NCBI RefSeq assembly: GCF_000517025.1
Contig: NZ_KI912097.1
Coordinates: forward strand, 453,688 to 517,687
Length of the DNA: 64,000 nucleotides
Direction of reading: 5' to 3'
DNA from: Halonatronum saccharophilum DSM 13868
Lineage (GTDB): Bacteria > Bacillota > Halanaerobiia > Halobacteroidales > Halobacteroidaceae
In this document: positions 10,031 through 18,403 of the stretch, piece by piece
How positions within the stretch are numbered: position 1 is the first letter of the stretch
How the letters are laid out: every line of letters starts with the position of its first letter
The notes under the pieces: generated by a model
What the model was told of the DNA's origin: nothing
The model's database searches: none
The model's input: the letters and a program-made list of their open reading frames with translations, nothing else
Program-made: the position numbers and the translations under genes

Positions 10031-10064
10031 AAAGAGAAGACTAAGTTAACTTAGTCTTCTCTTT
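10031..10064. terminator. palindromic terminator after gdhA
   Basis: Perfect palindrome AAAGAGAAGACTAAGTT and its complement centred on GTTAAC, with TTTTGTTATTTT following. Confidence 0.85.
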
Positions 10065-10178
10065 TGTTATTTTGAGGTGGTTAAAGCTAAGTGGGATTTA
10101 TAATTCAAAAATTAATATCTTGATTTAAATTCGTGCTTATTCTTGTGGATTCATAGTTTCAAAGGAGGTTTTTTGCTT

Positions 10179-11267
<1,089 letters not shown>

Positions 11268-11416
11268 TTAAACTCCTTTTTTAATAATTACTTATATCTT
11301 TTCCTTAGTATTATCTATTATTCATTATCTTTTTCTCTATTTGTTAATTGCTAAGGTACATAACTTAAATTCTACTAGACTAATAGGTTAAAGTAGAAAC
11401 AATTAATTTGAATTAA

Positions 11417-12157
11417 TTATTTTACACCCATAAAGTAGTATAAATGTTTAGCAAATAAGACAATTATAGAGCAGAGGTGGTAGATGTTTTTTCTAAGGTA
11501 AAAGGACTTAGAAAAGTCATTATTTTGTAAATTATAAAAAGATATCATTTCTTTTGTGATATGAGCATCACTACCAAAAGTAGGTGATTTTTTGCTTTTA
11601 GTCATTATCTTAGAAGCAATAGAGTTCCTTCTCTTAGGGAGGGAGTGGTTATAGCTCTCTATTCCATCAACCTTAGGAATAATATCTTCAATATAATCTT
11701 TGTTCTTTATATAGTTCTTTTGAGCAATTCCGGATATATGGGGTATTGAGATAAAAGAGTCATAATTTTGAGCTTCTTTCAAATAATATTGATACCCTTT
11801 GTTGGTTCTGGTTATTTTATATCTGTTCTTAAATGGTTTTACATGGTTATTATAAAAATCTTTTAATTCAACTATATCTTTAAAATATACTAATAATTCG
11901 AAGCCATCTGAACAGCCAACTTCTATTCCTGGGACTATATTTAGTTCTTCTATTGTGTGTAGTTCTAAACAACTAGTTATCTCATTATGATCAGTAATAG
12001 AGATAAGGTGATTTCTATCTTTTAAAAAGTTCTTTAAAAATTTTGTAGTAATTAAGCCATCAGATGCTCTTGTGTGGATGTGAAGATCAACGTAGTCAAA
12101 AGAGTCTTGGGTTAAAAAATCATCAAAAAAAGTAGATAAAGAATATCTTTTTAACAT
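11417..12157 (-). CDS. PHP-domain metal-dependent phosphoesterase
   Basis: A 246-residue protein with the PHP signature set: DLHIHTRASDG near the N-terminus, ITDHNEI, PGIEVG, IPHISG and GSDAH. These His/Asp/Glu residues bind the metal cluster. The domain is alone, without polymerase or histidinol-phosphatase context, so it is closest to the family acting on 3',5'-bisnucleotides or other small phosphoesters. The exact substrate is unknown. The C-terminal ~30 residues (CSIIVLFAKHLYYF) are hydrophobic and could touch the membrane, which is unusual for the family. AAGGGG precedes the ATG. Divergent from the PTS IIA gene. Confidence 0.8.
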   Translation of the reverse strand: MLKRYSLSTFFDDFLTQDSFDYVDLHIHTRASDGLITTKFLKNFLKDRNHLISITDHNEITSCLELHTIEELNIVPGIEVGCSDGFELLVYFKDIVELKDFYNNHVKPFKNRYKITRTNKGYQYYLKEAQNYDSFISIPHISGIAQKNYIKNKDYIEDIIPKVDGIESYNHSLPKRRNSIASKIMTKSKKSPTFGSDAHITKEMISFYNLQNNDFSKSFYLRKNIYHLCSIIVLFAKHLYYFMGVK

Positions 12158-12419
12158 AATCGACCCCTTCTAAAGATATTTTATTATTATTATAACAATC
12201 TTAGCTATAATCTACAACTTAGATTTAAGATATTTAAAAGAGTTAAGAAATCTTCATTTAAATTTGTAATTTGAATATTAATTACTATATTATATTAACT
12301 TTCAAGATTCTTGATCATAGAATTCTTGATAAATTTTAATTATAAAGAAGGTTTTTTTGATTATGAAGATAATAATGAATAGTAGAAGTTTTTTAAATAT
12401 TTAATATGAGGTGATATTT
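12158..12419. other. divergent promoter region
   Basis: About 260 AT-rich bases between the PHP gene and the IIA gene, without a gene or a recognisable RNA element. The inverted words TCTTGATCATAGAATTCTTGAT lie near 12308-12330. The ribosome site for the next gene is GAGGTGA at 12408-12414. Confidence 0.35.
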
Positions 12420-12875
12420 ATGAATACAACTAATATATTAACTTTAGATATGATTGAATTGGATTTGAAAAGTAATAATAAGAAAAAAGTTTTATGGGAA
12501 ATGGTAGGATTATTACATAAAAGTGGGAGAATAGAGGATAAAGAAGAATTTTATGAGAAAGTTTTGGCTCGTGAAGAGGAAGGGTCTACAGGCATGGGCA
12601 GGGGTGTAGCTATCCCTCATGGAAAGAGCAGTCAAGTTAAAGAGTTATCTCTTGCTTTAGGGATATCTAGAAATGGGGTTGATTTTGATAGCTTAGATGG
12701 GAATCCAGTTCATATCTTTTTTATGGTAGCTGATTTTGAAGGTCATTCTAGAGAGTATTTAAAACTATTAGGTGGATTGGCCCATAATATACGTCAAGGG
12801 GAGTTTAGGGAAGAGTTATTGAAGGCAGATAGTAAGGAAGAGGTGTTAGATATAATAAAGACTAGTTTATCTTAA
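12420..12875 (+). CDS. PTS IIA domain protein (fructose/nitrogen type)
   Basis: A 151-residue stand-alone EIIA of the fructose/mannitol/PtsN fold. The phosphorylatable histidine is His67 in GVAIPHGKS. FEEKVLAREEEGSTGMGRG-type residues before it and FFMVADFEGHSREYLKLL after it complete the domain. No IIB or IIC gene is adjacent, so it either feeds a distant permease or acts as a regulatory phosphate acceptor. ATG 12420 is preferred over GTG 12411, because GAGGTGA overlaps the GTG and is correctly spaced for the ATG. The stop codon lies inside a perfect palindrome shared with the convergent pdxT. Confidence 0.85.
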   Translation: MNTTNILTLDMIELDLKSNNKKKVLWEMVGLLHKSGRIEDKEEFYEKVLAREEEGSTGMGRGVAIPHGKSSQVKELSLALGISRNGVDFDSLDGNPVHIFFMVADFEGHSREYLKLLGGLAHNIRQGEFREELLKADSKEEVLDIIKTSLS

Positions 12876-12899
12876 GATAAACTAGTCTTTATTATATCT
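12848..12899. terminator. 52-bp perfect palindrome shared by convergent genes
   Basis: Both 26-base arms match exactly, centred at 12873/12874 on CTTAAG. The palindrome includes the stop codon of the IIA gene and the last bases of pdxT, so one hairpin with A and T runs serves both directions. Confidence 0.85.
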
Positions 12900-13500
12900 A
12901 TTTAGCGATTTTTAGATTTGAATAGGAACTTTTTTTAACTTTATTTACGAAATATTTATGAAAACTCAGGTCATTTTCTAACTCTGGGTGGAAGGATGTT
13001 GCCAAAAGATTCTCTTCCTCTACACCAACTATCTTTCCATCTAATTTTAGTAATATCTCTGTACTAGGGCCAACCTCCTCTACAAAGGGTGCTCTAATAA
13101 AGACAAGGGGGATGGCTTTATTTGAAACTTTAGGAATAGAAACTTCCCTTTTAAAACTGTCCAATTGATTGCCATATCCATTTCTTCTAACCTTAATATC
13201 CATCAGGTTAAGGTGGCTTTTCTCCCCATCAATCTCCTTGGCTAGAAGTATCATTCCAGCACAAGTTCCCCAAAGAGGGATTCCTGCGTTGGCCCTACTT
13301 ACAATAGTATCTTTTAGGTCAAAGATATCTAATAATTTTCCGATAGTAGTACTCTCACCACCTGGAAGGATTAATCCATCTACTTTTAAAATATCATCCT
13401 TCTTCTTAACAGCCAAAGGCTCCACACCTTCAATTTGAGACAAGAGTTCTAAATGCTCCTCCACACCACCTTGTAAGGATAAAACACCTATTTTGCTCAT
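12898..13500 (-). CDS. pdxT: pyridoxal 5'-phosphate synthase glutaminase subunit PdxT
   Basis: Class I glutaminase that supplies ammonia to PdxS for direct PLP synthesis. GVLSLQGGVEEHL begins the domain. The oxyanion loop GGESTTIGKLL is present, the nucleophile Cys is in WGTCAGMILLA, and the His/Glu pair lies in ATSFHPELEND. I take the ATG two codons inside a possible TTG because GAAGGTG then has 7-base spacing. It follows pdxS in the same direction after a 126-base gap containing a hairpin and AGCTGA-type repeats. Confidence 0.95.
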   Translation of the reverse strand: MSKIGVLSLQGGVEEHLELLSQIEGVEPLAVKKKDDILKVDGLILPGGESTTIGKLLDIFDLKDTIVSRANAGIPLWGTCAGMILLAKEIDGEKSHLNLMDIKVRRNGYGNQLDSFKREVSIPKVSNKAIPLVFIRAPFVEEVGPSTEILLKLDGKIVGVEEENLLATSFHPELENDLSFHKYFVNKVKKSSYSNLKIAK

Positions 13501-13629
13501 TTGCAAACACCTTCTTTCTTTATTAGCTTTCAGCTGTCAGCTAAGATCAAGGGCTTAAAGGCTTTAAGTTCTTTAGCTGATAGCTGATGACTGATAGCTA
13601 ATTAGTGTAACTTTTAGTTACACTAATTA
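13501..13629. repeat. pdxS-pdxT spacer with AGCTGA repeats and hairpin
   Basis: The spacer carries CAGCTGTCAGCT and TAGCTGATAGCTGATGACTG words of a repeat family also found near 7.8, 14.7, 41.9 and 46.5 kb. It also has a stem-loop (13599-13629) of TAATTAGTGTAACT and its complement that overlaps the pdxS stop. The hairpin lacks a long T-run in the pdxS direction, so it may attenuate or protect the transcript rather than end it. Confidence 0.5.
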
Positions 13630-14508
13630 CCATCCGCGTTTAGCCAGTTTCTCTTCTTCTGGAAGGGTGCTTATATTAATTCCTACCATAGCTTCACCGA
13701 TATTTTCTGAAACTTCTGCAATCACTTTAGGATCATCGTAGTGAGCTGTAGCTTTAACTATGGCTCTAGCTCTCTTAGCTGGGTCTCCAGATTTAAAGAT
13801 TCCTGATCCTACAAATACACCATCACATCCTAATTGCATCATAAGAGCTGCATCAGCAGGAGTAGCTACTCCACCAGCAGCAAAGTTTACTACAGGTAAC
13901 TTCCCATTTTCTGCAACAAATTTAACTAAGTCAAAAGGTGCTCTAATCTCCTTAGCAGCAGCCATTAATTCGTGAGAGTCCATAGTAGTTAGACGACGCA
14001 TTTGAGAGTTCATAGTTCTCATATGGCGAACTGCTTCTACTACATTTCCTGTACCAGCTTCGCCTTTAGTTCTAATCATAGAAGCACCTTCACCTATTCT
14101 TCTTAGAGCTTCACCTAAGTTAGTTGCTCCACAGACGAATGGAACATCAAATAATGTCTTATCGATATGGTTATCCTCATCGGCTGGAGTTAAAACCTCA
14201 CTTTCATCTATGTAATCAACTCCAAGGGCCTCTAATACTTGAGCCTCAACAAAGTGTCCAATCCTTGCCTTTGCCATTACTGGAATCGATACAGCGTCAA
14301 TGATGCCTTTGATCATAGAAGGGTCAGAAGCTCTAGCAACTCCTCCTTGTTTACGAATATCAGCTGGAACTCTCTCTAAAGCCATTACTGCAACTGCTCC
14401 TGCTTCCTCTGCTATTTTAGCCTCCTCTGGAGTAGTTACATCCATGATAACGCCACCCTTTAACATTTGTGCCAAGTTCTTATTAAGATCATACCTACTA
14501 TCTGTCAT
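13627..14508 (-). CDS. pdxS: pyridoxal 5'-phosphate synthase subunit PdxS
   Basis: A 293-residue TIM-barrel synthase that builds PLP from ribose 5-phosphate, glyceraldehyde 3-phosphate and ammonia from PdxT. The highly conserved [20 protein letters not shown] and [12 protein letters not shown] segments are intact. The Schiff-base lysine lies in [10 protein letters not shown], and the second conserved lysine region is [12 protein letters not shown]. Length is standard. GGAGA precedes the ATG. The divergent neighbour is PdxR, so PLP synthesis and its regulator form one locus. Confidence 0.97.
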   Translation of the reverse strand: MTDSRYDLNKNLAQMLKGGVIMDVTTPEEAKIAEEAGAVAVMALERVPADIRKQGGVARASDPSMIKGIIDAVSIPVMAKARIGHFVEAQVLEALGVDYIDESEVLTPADEDNHIDKTLFDVPFVCGATNLGEALRRIGEGASMIRTKGEAGTGNVVEAVRHMRTMNSQMRRLTTMDSHELMAAAKEIRAPFDLVKFVAENGKLPVVNFAAGGVATPADAALMMQLGCDGVFVGSGIFKSGDPAKRARAIVKATAHYDDPKVIAEVSENIGEAMVGINISTLPEEEKLAKRGW

Positions 14509-14581
14509 ATAGATTATCTCCTTCTCTTTTAAATTTTCTACTTTTTATTATCTTTACAGTAGATTCAATTTGGGTTATAAT

Positions 14582-14673
14582 AATTGTATTGGTACAATGT
14601 AATCAGAAAAGCCAATTGTACCCACTTGTTATTATATACAAAATTTAATTGTATTGTCAAGAGGGATACAATT
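14582..14673. promoter_or_regulatory. putative PdxR operator array
   Basis: Four AATTGTA-type boxes lie between pdxS and pdxR. ATTGTATTGGTACAAT (14583-14598) is itself an inverted pair. The others are AATTGTA (14614-14620), AATTGTATTG (14647-14656), and GATACAATT (14665-14673) on the other strand. MocR-type PdxR proteins bind repeated boxes in this position and sense PLP. Assignment to PdxR is inference from position and repetition. Confidence 0.6.
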
Positions 14674-14809
14674 AAACTTTACTAGCTGTCATCCATCAGT
14701 CTTCAGTCAGAATCAAGAGATTAAAGGTTTTGAACTTAGCTCATAGCTTATGATACAGGACTCACAGTTAGTAATAAAGCTATGCTTTACTAAAAAAGGG
14801 GGAATTGAT
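14674..14809. repeat. AGCTGA-family repeat relic before pdxR
   Basis: Contains CTAGCTGTCATCCATCAGTC, TAGCTCATAGCTTATGA and AGTTAGTAATAAAGCTATGC, related to the other AGCTGA/TAATAAAGC intergenic repeats. It forms the leader of pdxR. Confidence 0.4.
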
Positions 14810-16282
14810 ATGATTGAATCGATACAATTAGATAAAAATTCTAATAAACATCTTTATATACAGTTATATCGCCAGATAAAGGGGCTAATTGAGGGGAAGG
14901 CTATTAAGGAGCACCAAAAGTTACCTCCAATCAGGAGGTTTTCTAAAGTACTAGAGGTGAATAATGTAACTGTGGTGAATGCTTATAATTTATTAGAGGA
15001 AGAAGGTTTGATCTATAAGAAGGTTGGAAGTGGAACCTTTGTTTCTCCCTTCTATAAACCAGAAAGGGAGGGAATGGGTCTTGATAGTGAGGTTTATATC
15101 GATGAGGATACTAAATTTAGCTCTAAGGGAAAGGAAGAAGAGATTAACTTTGCTACTGCAGCACCAACTCCTGATCTCTTTCCTATAGATCCCTTTAAAC
15201 GCCTCCTTAATAGAGTTTTAGATCGAGATGGGGGATATGCATTTGGTTATCAGAAGAGTCAAGGATATCTTCCTTTACGAGAATCTATCAGTAATTACAT
15301 TCAGGGTTTTGGTATTAATGTTGGCCCAGAAGAGGTTCAAATAGTTTCAGGGGCACAGCAAGGGATAGATATTTTAGCTAAGACTTTTTTGGACTATGGG
15401 GATACTGTATTTGTAGAAAAGCCAACCTATCCTGGAGCAATTTCAGTATTTAAGTCTAGAAAAGCTAAAATATACGAACTTCCTATCTATGGGAATGGTA
15501 TAGATATGGAGTTGTTAGAGGATAAATTAAAGAAAGAGAAGCCTAAATTTCTTTATTTAATGCCTAATTTTCAAAATCCAACCGGATATAGTTATTCTAA
15601 AGAGAAGAAAGAGAGATTATTGGAATGGGCTAATAAATATGATCTATTAATTATTGAGGATGATTGTTTAAGTGACCTTAATTATGGTAAGGAAGAAGCT
15701 TCATCTTTAAAGTCTTTAGATAGGGAAGGCAGGGTTATCTATATTAAGAGCTTCTCTAAGATCTTTATGCCAGGTTTAAGGTTAGCATTTTTGATAATAC
15801 CACCTAGATATTATAATGATATACTCCTATCTAAGTATATGTCAGATATCTTTACTGATGGTCTTGTACAGAGAGTGTTGGACCTTTATTTTCGAGAAGA
15901 GGTTTGGGAAGAGCAGTTAAAGAAATTGAAGATGACTTATCAAGGAAGGTATGAAGAGATGATTAGCTCTTTGAGAACTTATATGCCTAAAGGGGTTAAC
16001 TTTATAGAACCAAAAGGTGGGTTGAATATTTGGTTGAACTTTCCTGATAATATATCAATAGAAAAAATTTATCAGAAAGCTTTAGCAAAGAGGGTAAATA
16101 CTGCTGTTGGGGGGCTATTCTACAGCGGTAGTAGTGAGGATAATAAGCTTAGACTAACAATAGCAGCAGTAGATAAAGAGGATATCCGGAGGGGTATCAA
16201 GATCTTAGCAGGGGTTATAAAAGAGGAGATTGGAAAAGAAGAAGGGTATAAGTGGGACCCGTCTTCAATGCCCTTAGTATAG
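14810..16282 (+). CDS. pdxR: MocR/GntR-family transcriptional regulator, PdxR-like
   Basis: A 490-residue fusion of an N-terminal GntR winged helix (HLYIQLYRQIKGLIEG, then KLPPIRRFSKVLEVNNVTVVNAYNLLEEEGLIYKKVGSGTFV) and a C-terminal fold-type I aminotransferase-like domain that binds PLP. The PLP lysine is in IKSFSKIFMPGLRLAF. Divergent placement next to pdxST makes a PLP-responsive activator of those genes the best reading. I chose ATG 14810 with AAGGGGG 9 bases upstream. The earlier in-frame ATG 14750 lies in repeat-derived sequence. Confidence 0.88.
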   Translation: MIESIQLDKNSNKHLYIQLYRQIKGLIEGKAIKEHQKLPPIRRFSKVLEVNNVTVVNAYNLLEEEGLIYKKVGSGTFVSPFYKPEREGMGLDSEVYIDEDTKFSSKGKEEEINFATAAPTPDLFPIDPFKRLLNRVLDRDGGYAFGYQKSQGYLPLRESISNYIQGFGINVGPEEVQIVSGAQQGIDILAKTFLDYGDTVFVEKPTYPGAISVFKSRKAKIYELPIYGNGIDMELLEDKLKKEKPKFLYLMPNFQNPTGYSYSKEKKERLLEWANKYDLLIIEDDCLSDLNYGKEEASSLKSLDREGRVIYIKSFSKIFMPGLRLAFLIIPPRYYNDILLSKYMSDIFTDGLVQRVLDLYFREEVWEEQLKKLKMTYQGRYEEMISSLRTYMPKGVNFIEPKGGLNIWLNFPDNISIEKIYQKALAKRVNTAVGGLFYSGSSEDNKLRLTIAAVDKEDIRRGIKILAGVIKEEIGKEEGYKWDPSSMPLV

Positions 16283-16948
16283 ATCTATCAGCTGTCAGTT
16301 AAAGCTTCTAGGAAGATCAAAAGCAAAAGCATAGACTCTGACAAGAGCCTGACAACTGAAGACAAAGGACAGACAAGAGCATAAAGAATAAAAAAGTTCT
16401 AGTCAGAGTAAGTCAAAGGTTTAGTCTGTGATTTTGTCAGGGTTAAAGATCTAGGTTTTAAGGCCTTAAAAAGATCAAAATCAAAGGCATTTGCGCAGCG
16501 CCCTGAGGGAGGAACGACCGAGGAGGACATTTGAAATTGAAATCCCACGAAGGGTTTATGGTTGTTATAAACCCTGAAGAAGTACTTATGGGGTGATAAA
16601 CACGGATAAGGTCTGATAAAGTTCTGATTAAAGTATAAAAATTAAAAAAAGGTTTAAATCAGATTTAATCGGCTTTGATCTGACTTTAATCTGCGTTAAG
16701 TCCTTGATTTTAAGGTTTTAATAAGATCAAAATCAAAAACAAAACATAGACTCTGACAAGAGCCTGACAACTGAAGACAAAGGACAGACAAGAGAATAAA
16801 AAACAGAAAATTTTTAGTCAGAATTTAGTCAAATGTTTAGTCGCAGGTGTTGTCAGAGTTAAAGATTTAGGTTTTAAGGTCTTAAAAAGATAAAGATCAA
16901 AGGTATTTGCGCAGAAAGAACACAGATTAGATCTGATAAAGTAAAGCT
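16283..16948. repeat. intergenic block with a ~170-bp direct repeat
   Basis: No gene is supported in this 666-base gap. Two diverged direct copies lie at about 16332-16500 and 16745-16912. Each starts with CATAGACTCTGACAAGAGCC, then CTGACAACTGAAGACAAAGG, and ends with GGTTTTAAGG...AAAGGCATTTGCGCAG or AAAGGTATTTGCGCAG. The sequence between them holds short inverted words such as GGGTTTATGG/CATAAACCC-like pairs and GATCTGATAAAG motifs, also seen near 5.2 kb. It has the appearance of a non-coding repeat that accumulates between genes. Confidence 0.65.
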
Positions 16949-17455
16949 TTAATGGTGATCTAATATAATGTCGGTGGCATCGCTAAGGTCTTCTACAGAA
17001 TAGTCGGCTTGGGGAAATTTGGCCCCTATCTTTATAGTCTTACATCCTGCTTTATTTCCAGCTATTACATCTGAATCTCTATCTCCTACCATGAAAGAAT
17101 TTTTTAGATTGACATCATACTTTTTTGCTAGTTTGGTAATCATACCAGGTTTTGGTTTTCTACAAGAGCAATCTTTTTTGAAGTGGGGGCAGTACTCAAT
17201 ATCATCTATCTTGGCTCCATCTGCTTTTAATCTTTCGGTCATATAATTATGAATACTATCTAAATCATTATCTGTAAAATATCCACACTCTATACCACCT
17301 TGGTTAGTAACTACGTAAATTTTATACCCAGCATTATTTAACCTTTTAATCGATTCTGAGGTCCAAGGGTACAATTCTAAATCATCTGCTTTGTTTACAG
17401 GTTTATCATAGGAGTTAATAACACCATCCCGATCTAGAAATACAGCTTTATTCAA
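16949..17455 (-). CDS. gmhB: D-glycero-heptose-1,7-bisphosphate phosphatase-like HAD-IIIA phosphatase
   Basis: About 168 residues with the HAD core: FLDRDGVIN carries the nucleophile Asp and the general acid two residues on, VVTNQGGI is motif II, and MVGDRDSDVIAGNKAGC is motif IV. The zinc-binding loop YCPHFKKDCSCRKPKPGM (CxH...CxC) is diagnostic of GmhB/HisB-N. GmhB dephosphorylates heptose bisphosphate for LPS core or glycan heptose. Heptose synthesis would fit a cell with an outer membrane, but no other heptose genes are visible here. TTG 17455 is preferred, since AGGAGA overlaps the GTG three codons upstream. Confidence 0.85.
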   Translation of the reverse strand: MNKAVFLDRDGVINSYDKPVNKADDLELYPWTSESIKRLNNAGYKIYVVTNQGGIECGYFTDNDLDSIHNYMTERLKADGAKIDDIEYCPHFKKDCSCRKPKPGMITKLAKKYDVNLKNSFMVGDRDSDVIAGNKAGCKTIKIGAKFPQADYSVEDLSDATDIILDHH

Positions 17456-17470
17456 GTTGATCACTCTCCT

Positions 17471-17596
17471 TATTACTAGTGTAAGTGTGAGTGTCTATGT
17501 CAGTAAAAACCTCAGACGAATCAGAAGAGAGCTAGAGTTACATTGAGGTTTGAGGGTTTGACTTTGCTGACACTAACACTGGCACTGACACTGTAT
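17471..17596. repeat. inverted-repeat element (family C)
   Basis: The flanks AGTGTAAGTGTGAGTGTC and GACACTAACACTGGCACTGA are inverted repeats around a core containing AGAAGAGAGCTAGAG. The same element lies in opposite orientation at 61.95-62.03 kb. No gene is present. Confidence 0.6.
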
Positions 17597-17633
17597 TATT
17601 ATTAAGCTTTACTTTTATAAACAATCATTTACC

Positions 17634-17672
17634 CTTAATATTTTCTTAATATCTTCATATTATACTTATAAT
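17634..17672 (+). promoter_or_regulatory. response-regulator operator and promoter of the two-component genes
   Basis: CTTAATA (17634) and CTTAATAT (17645) form an 11-bp-phased direct repeat. A -10-like TATACT follows at 17661, exactly 16 bases after the start of the second box. The same arrangement occurs before the Spy-like gene at 20541. OmpR/PhoB-type regulators bind such tandem sites, so autoregulation is likely. Confidence 0.6.
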
Positions 17673-17719
17673 ATAGATTGAATCGGCAAATTATATATAT
17701 TCCTGGAGGTGTTTTTAAA

Positions 17720-18403
17720 ATGGAAGGTAAGCGAATTTTAATTATTGATGATGACAAGAATGTCTTAGAGATATTGTCCTTATATTTAAAACGTGATAAT
17801 TTTGAAGTGATGATGGCAAAGGATGGAGAGGAAGGTTTGGATAAAGCTAAAGAGTTCAATCCTAACTTAATAATTTTAGATATTATGATGCCTAAAATAG
17901 ATGGTCTGGAAGTAGTGAAATCTTTAAGGAAGGATAATGAAGTTCCAGTTATTTTATTATCGGCTAAGGGTGAAGAGTTTGATAGGGTCTTAGGTTTGGA
18001 GTTGGGGGCAGATGATTATGTTACTAAACCCTTTAGTCCAAGGGAAGTTATAGCAAGGGTTAAGGCTATATTAAAGCGGGTAAATAGATTGGAGAATAAT
18101 AAGAAAGATCTTATAAGCTACCCTAATTTGATTGTACATCCTAAGGATAGAAGTGTAGAGGTCAAAGGAGAAGAGGTTGATCTTTCTCCAAAGGAGTATG
18201 AGTTGCTATTGTTACTAGCAAGGCATCCCAAACAGGTGTTTAAGCGGGAGGTCTTATGTGATAGGATTTGGGGAATGGATTATTATGGGGATACTAGAAC
18301 TGTGGATGTACACATAAATTGGCTTAGAGATAAGATTGGCCTTGATTATATAAAGACAGTTTGGGGTGTTGGTTATAAATTTGAGGTGAAAGTAGATGAT
18401 TAG
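17720..18403 (+). CDS. OmpR/PhoB-family response regulator
   Basis: A 227-residue regulator. The receiver domain has DDD at residues 10-12, the phosphoacceptor Asp54 in IILDIMMPKIDG, and Lys103 in VTKPFSPRE. The C-terminal Trans_reg_C winged helix ends GDTRTVDVHINWLRDKIG...TVWGVGYKF. ATG 17720 follows GGAGGTG and removes a 14-residue leader with no family similarity. It overlaps the kinase start by 8 bases, so the pair is translationally coupled. Linked operators indicate that it controls itself and the CpxP/Spy-like genes, an envelope-stress logic. Confidence 0.93.
   Translation: MEGKRILIIDDDKNVLEILSLYLKRDNFEVMMAKDGEEGLDKAKEFNPNLIILDIMMPKIDGLEVVKSLRKDNEVPVILLSAKGEEFDRVLGLELGADDYVTKPFSPREVIARVKAILKRVNRLENNKKDLISYPNLIVHPKDRSVEVKGEEVDLSPKEYELLLLLARHPKQVFKREVLCDRIWGMDYYGDTRTVDVHINWLRDKIGLDYIKTVWGVGYKFEVKVDD

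Noticed and set aside
16283-16948. Possible CRISPR array
   Set aside because: Only two long diverged copies, no short repeats with regular unique spacers, no cas genes nearby.
17471-17596. Tandem GTGAGTGTC-like words considered as CRISPR or iterons
   Set aside because: The words form one inverted repeat, and a second copy of the entire element exists at 62 kb.
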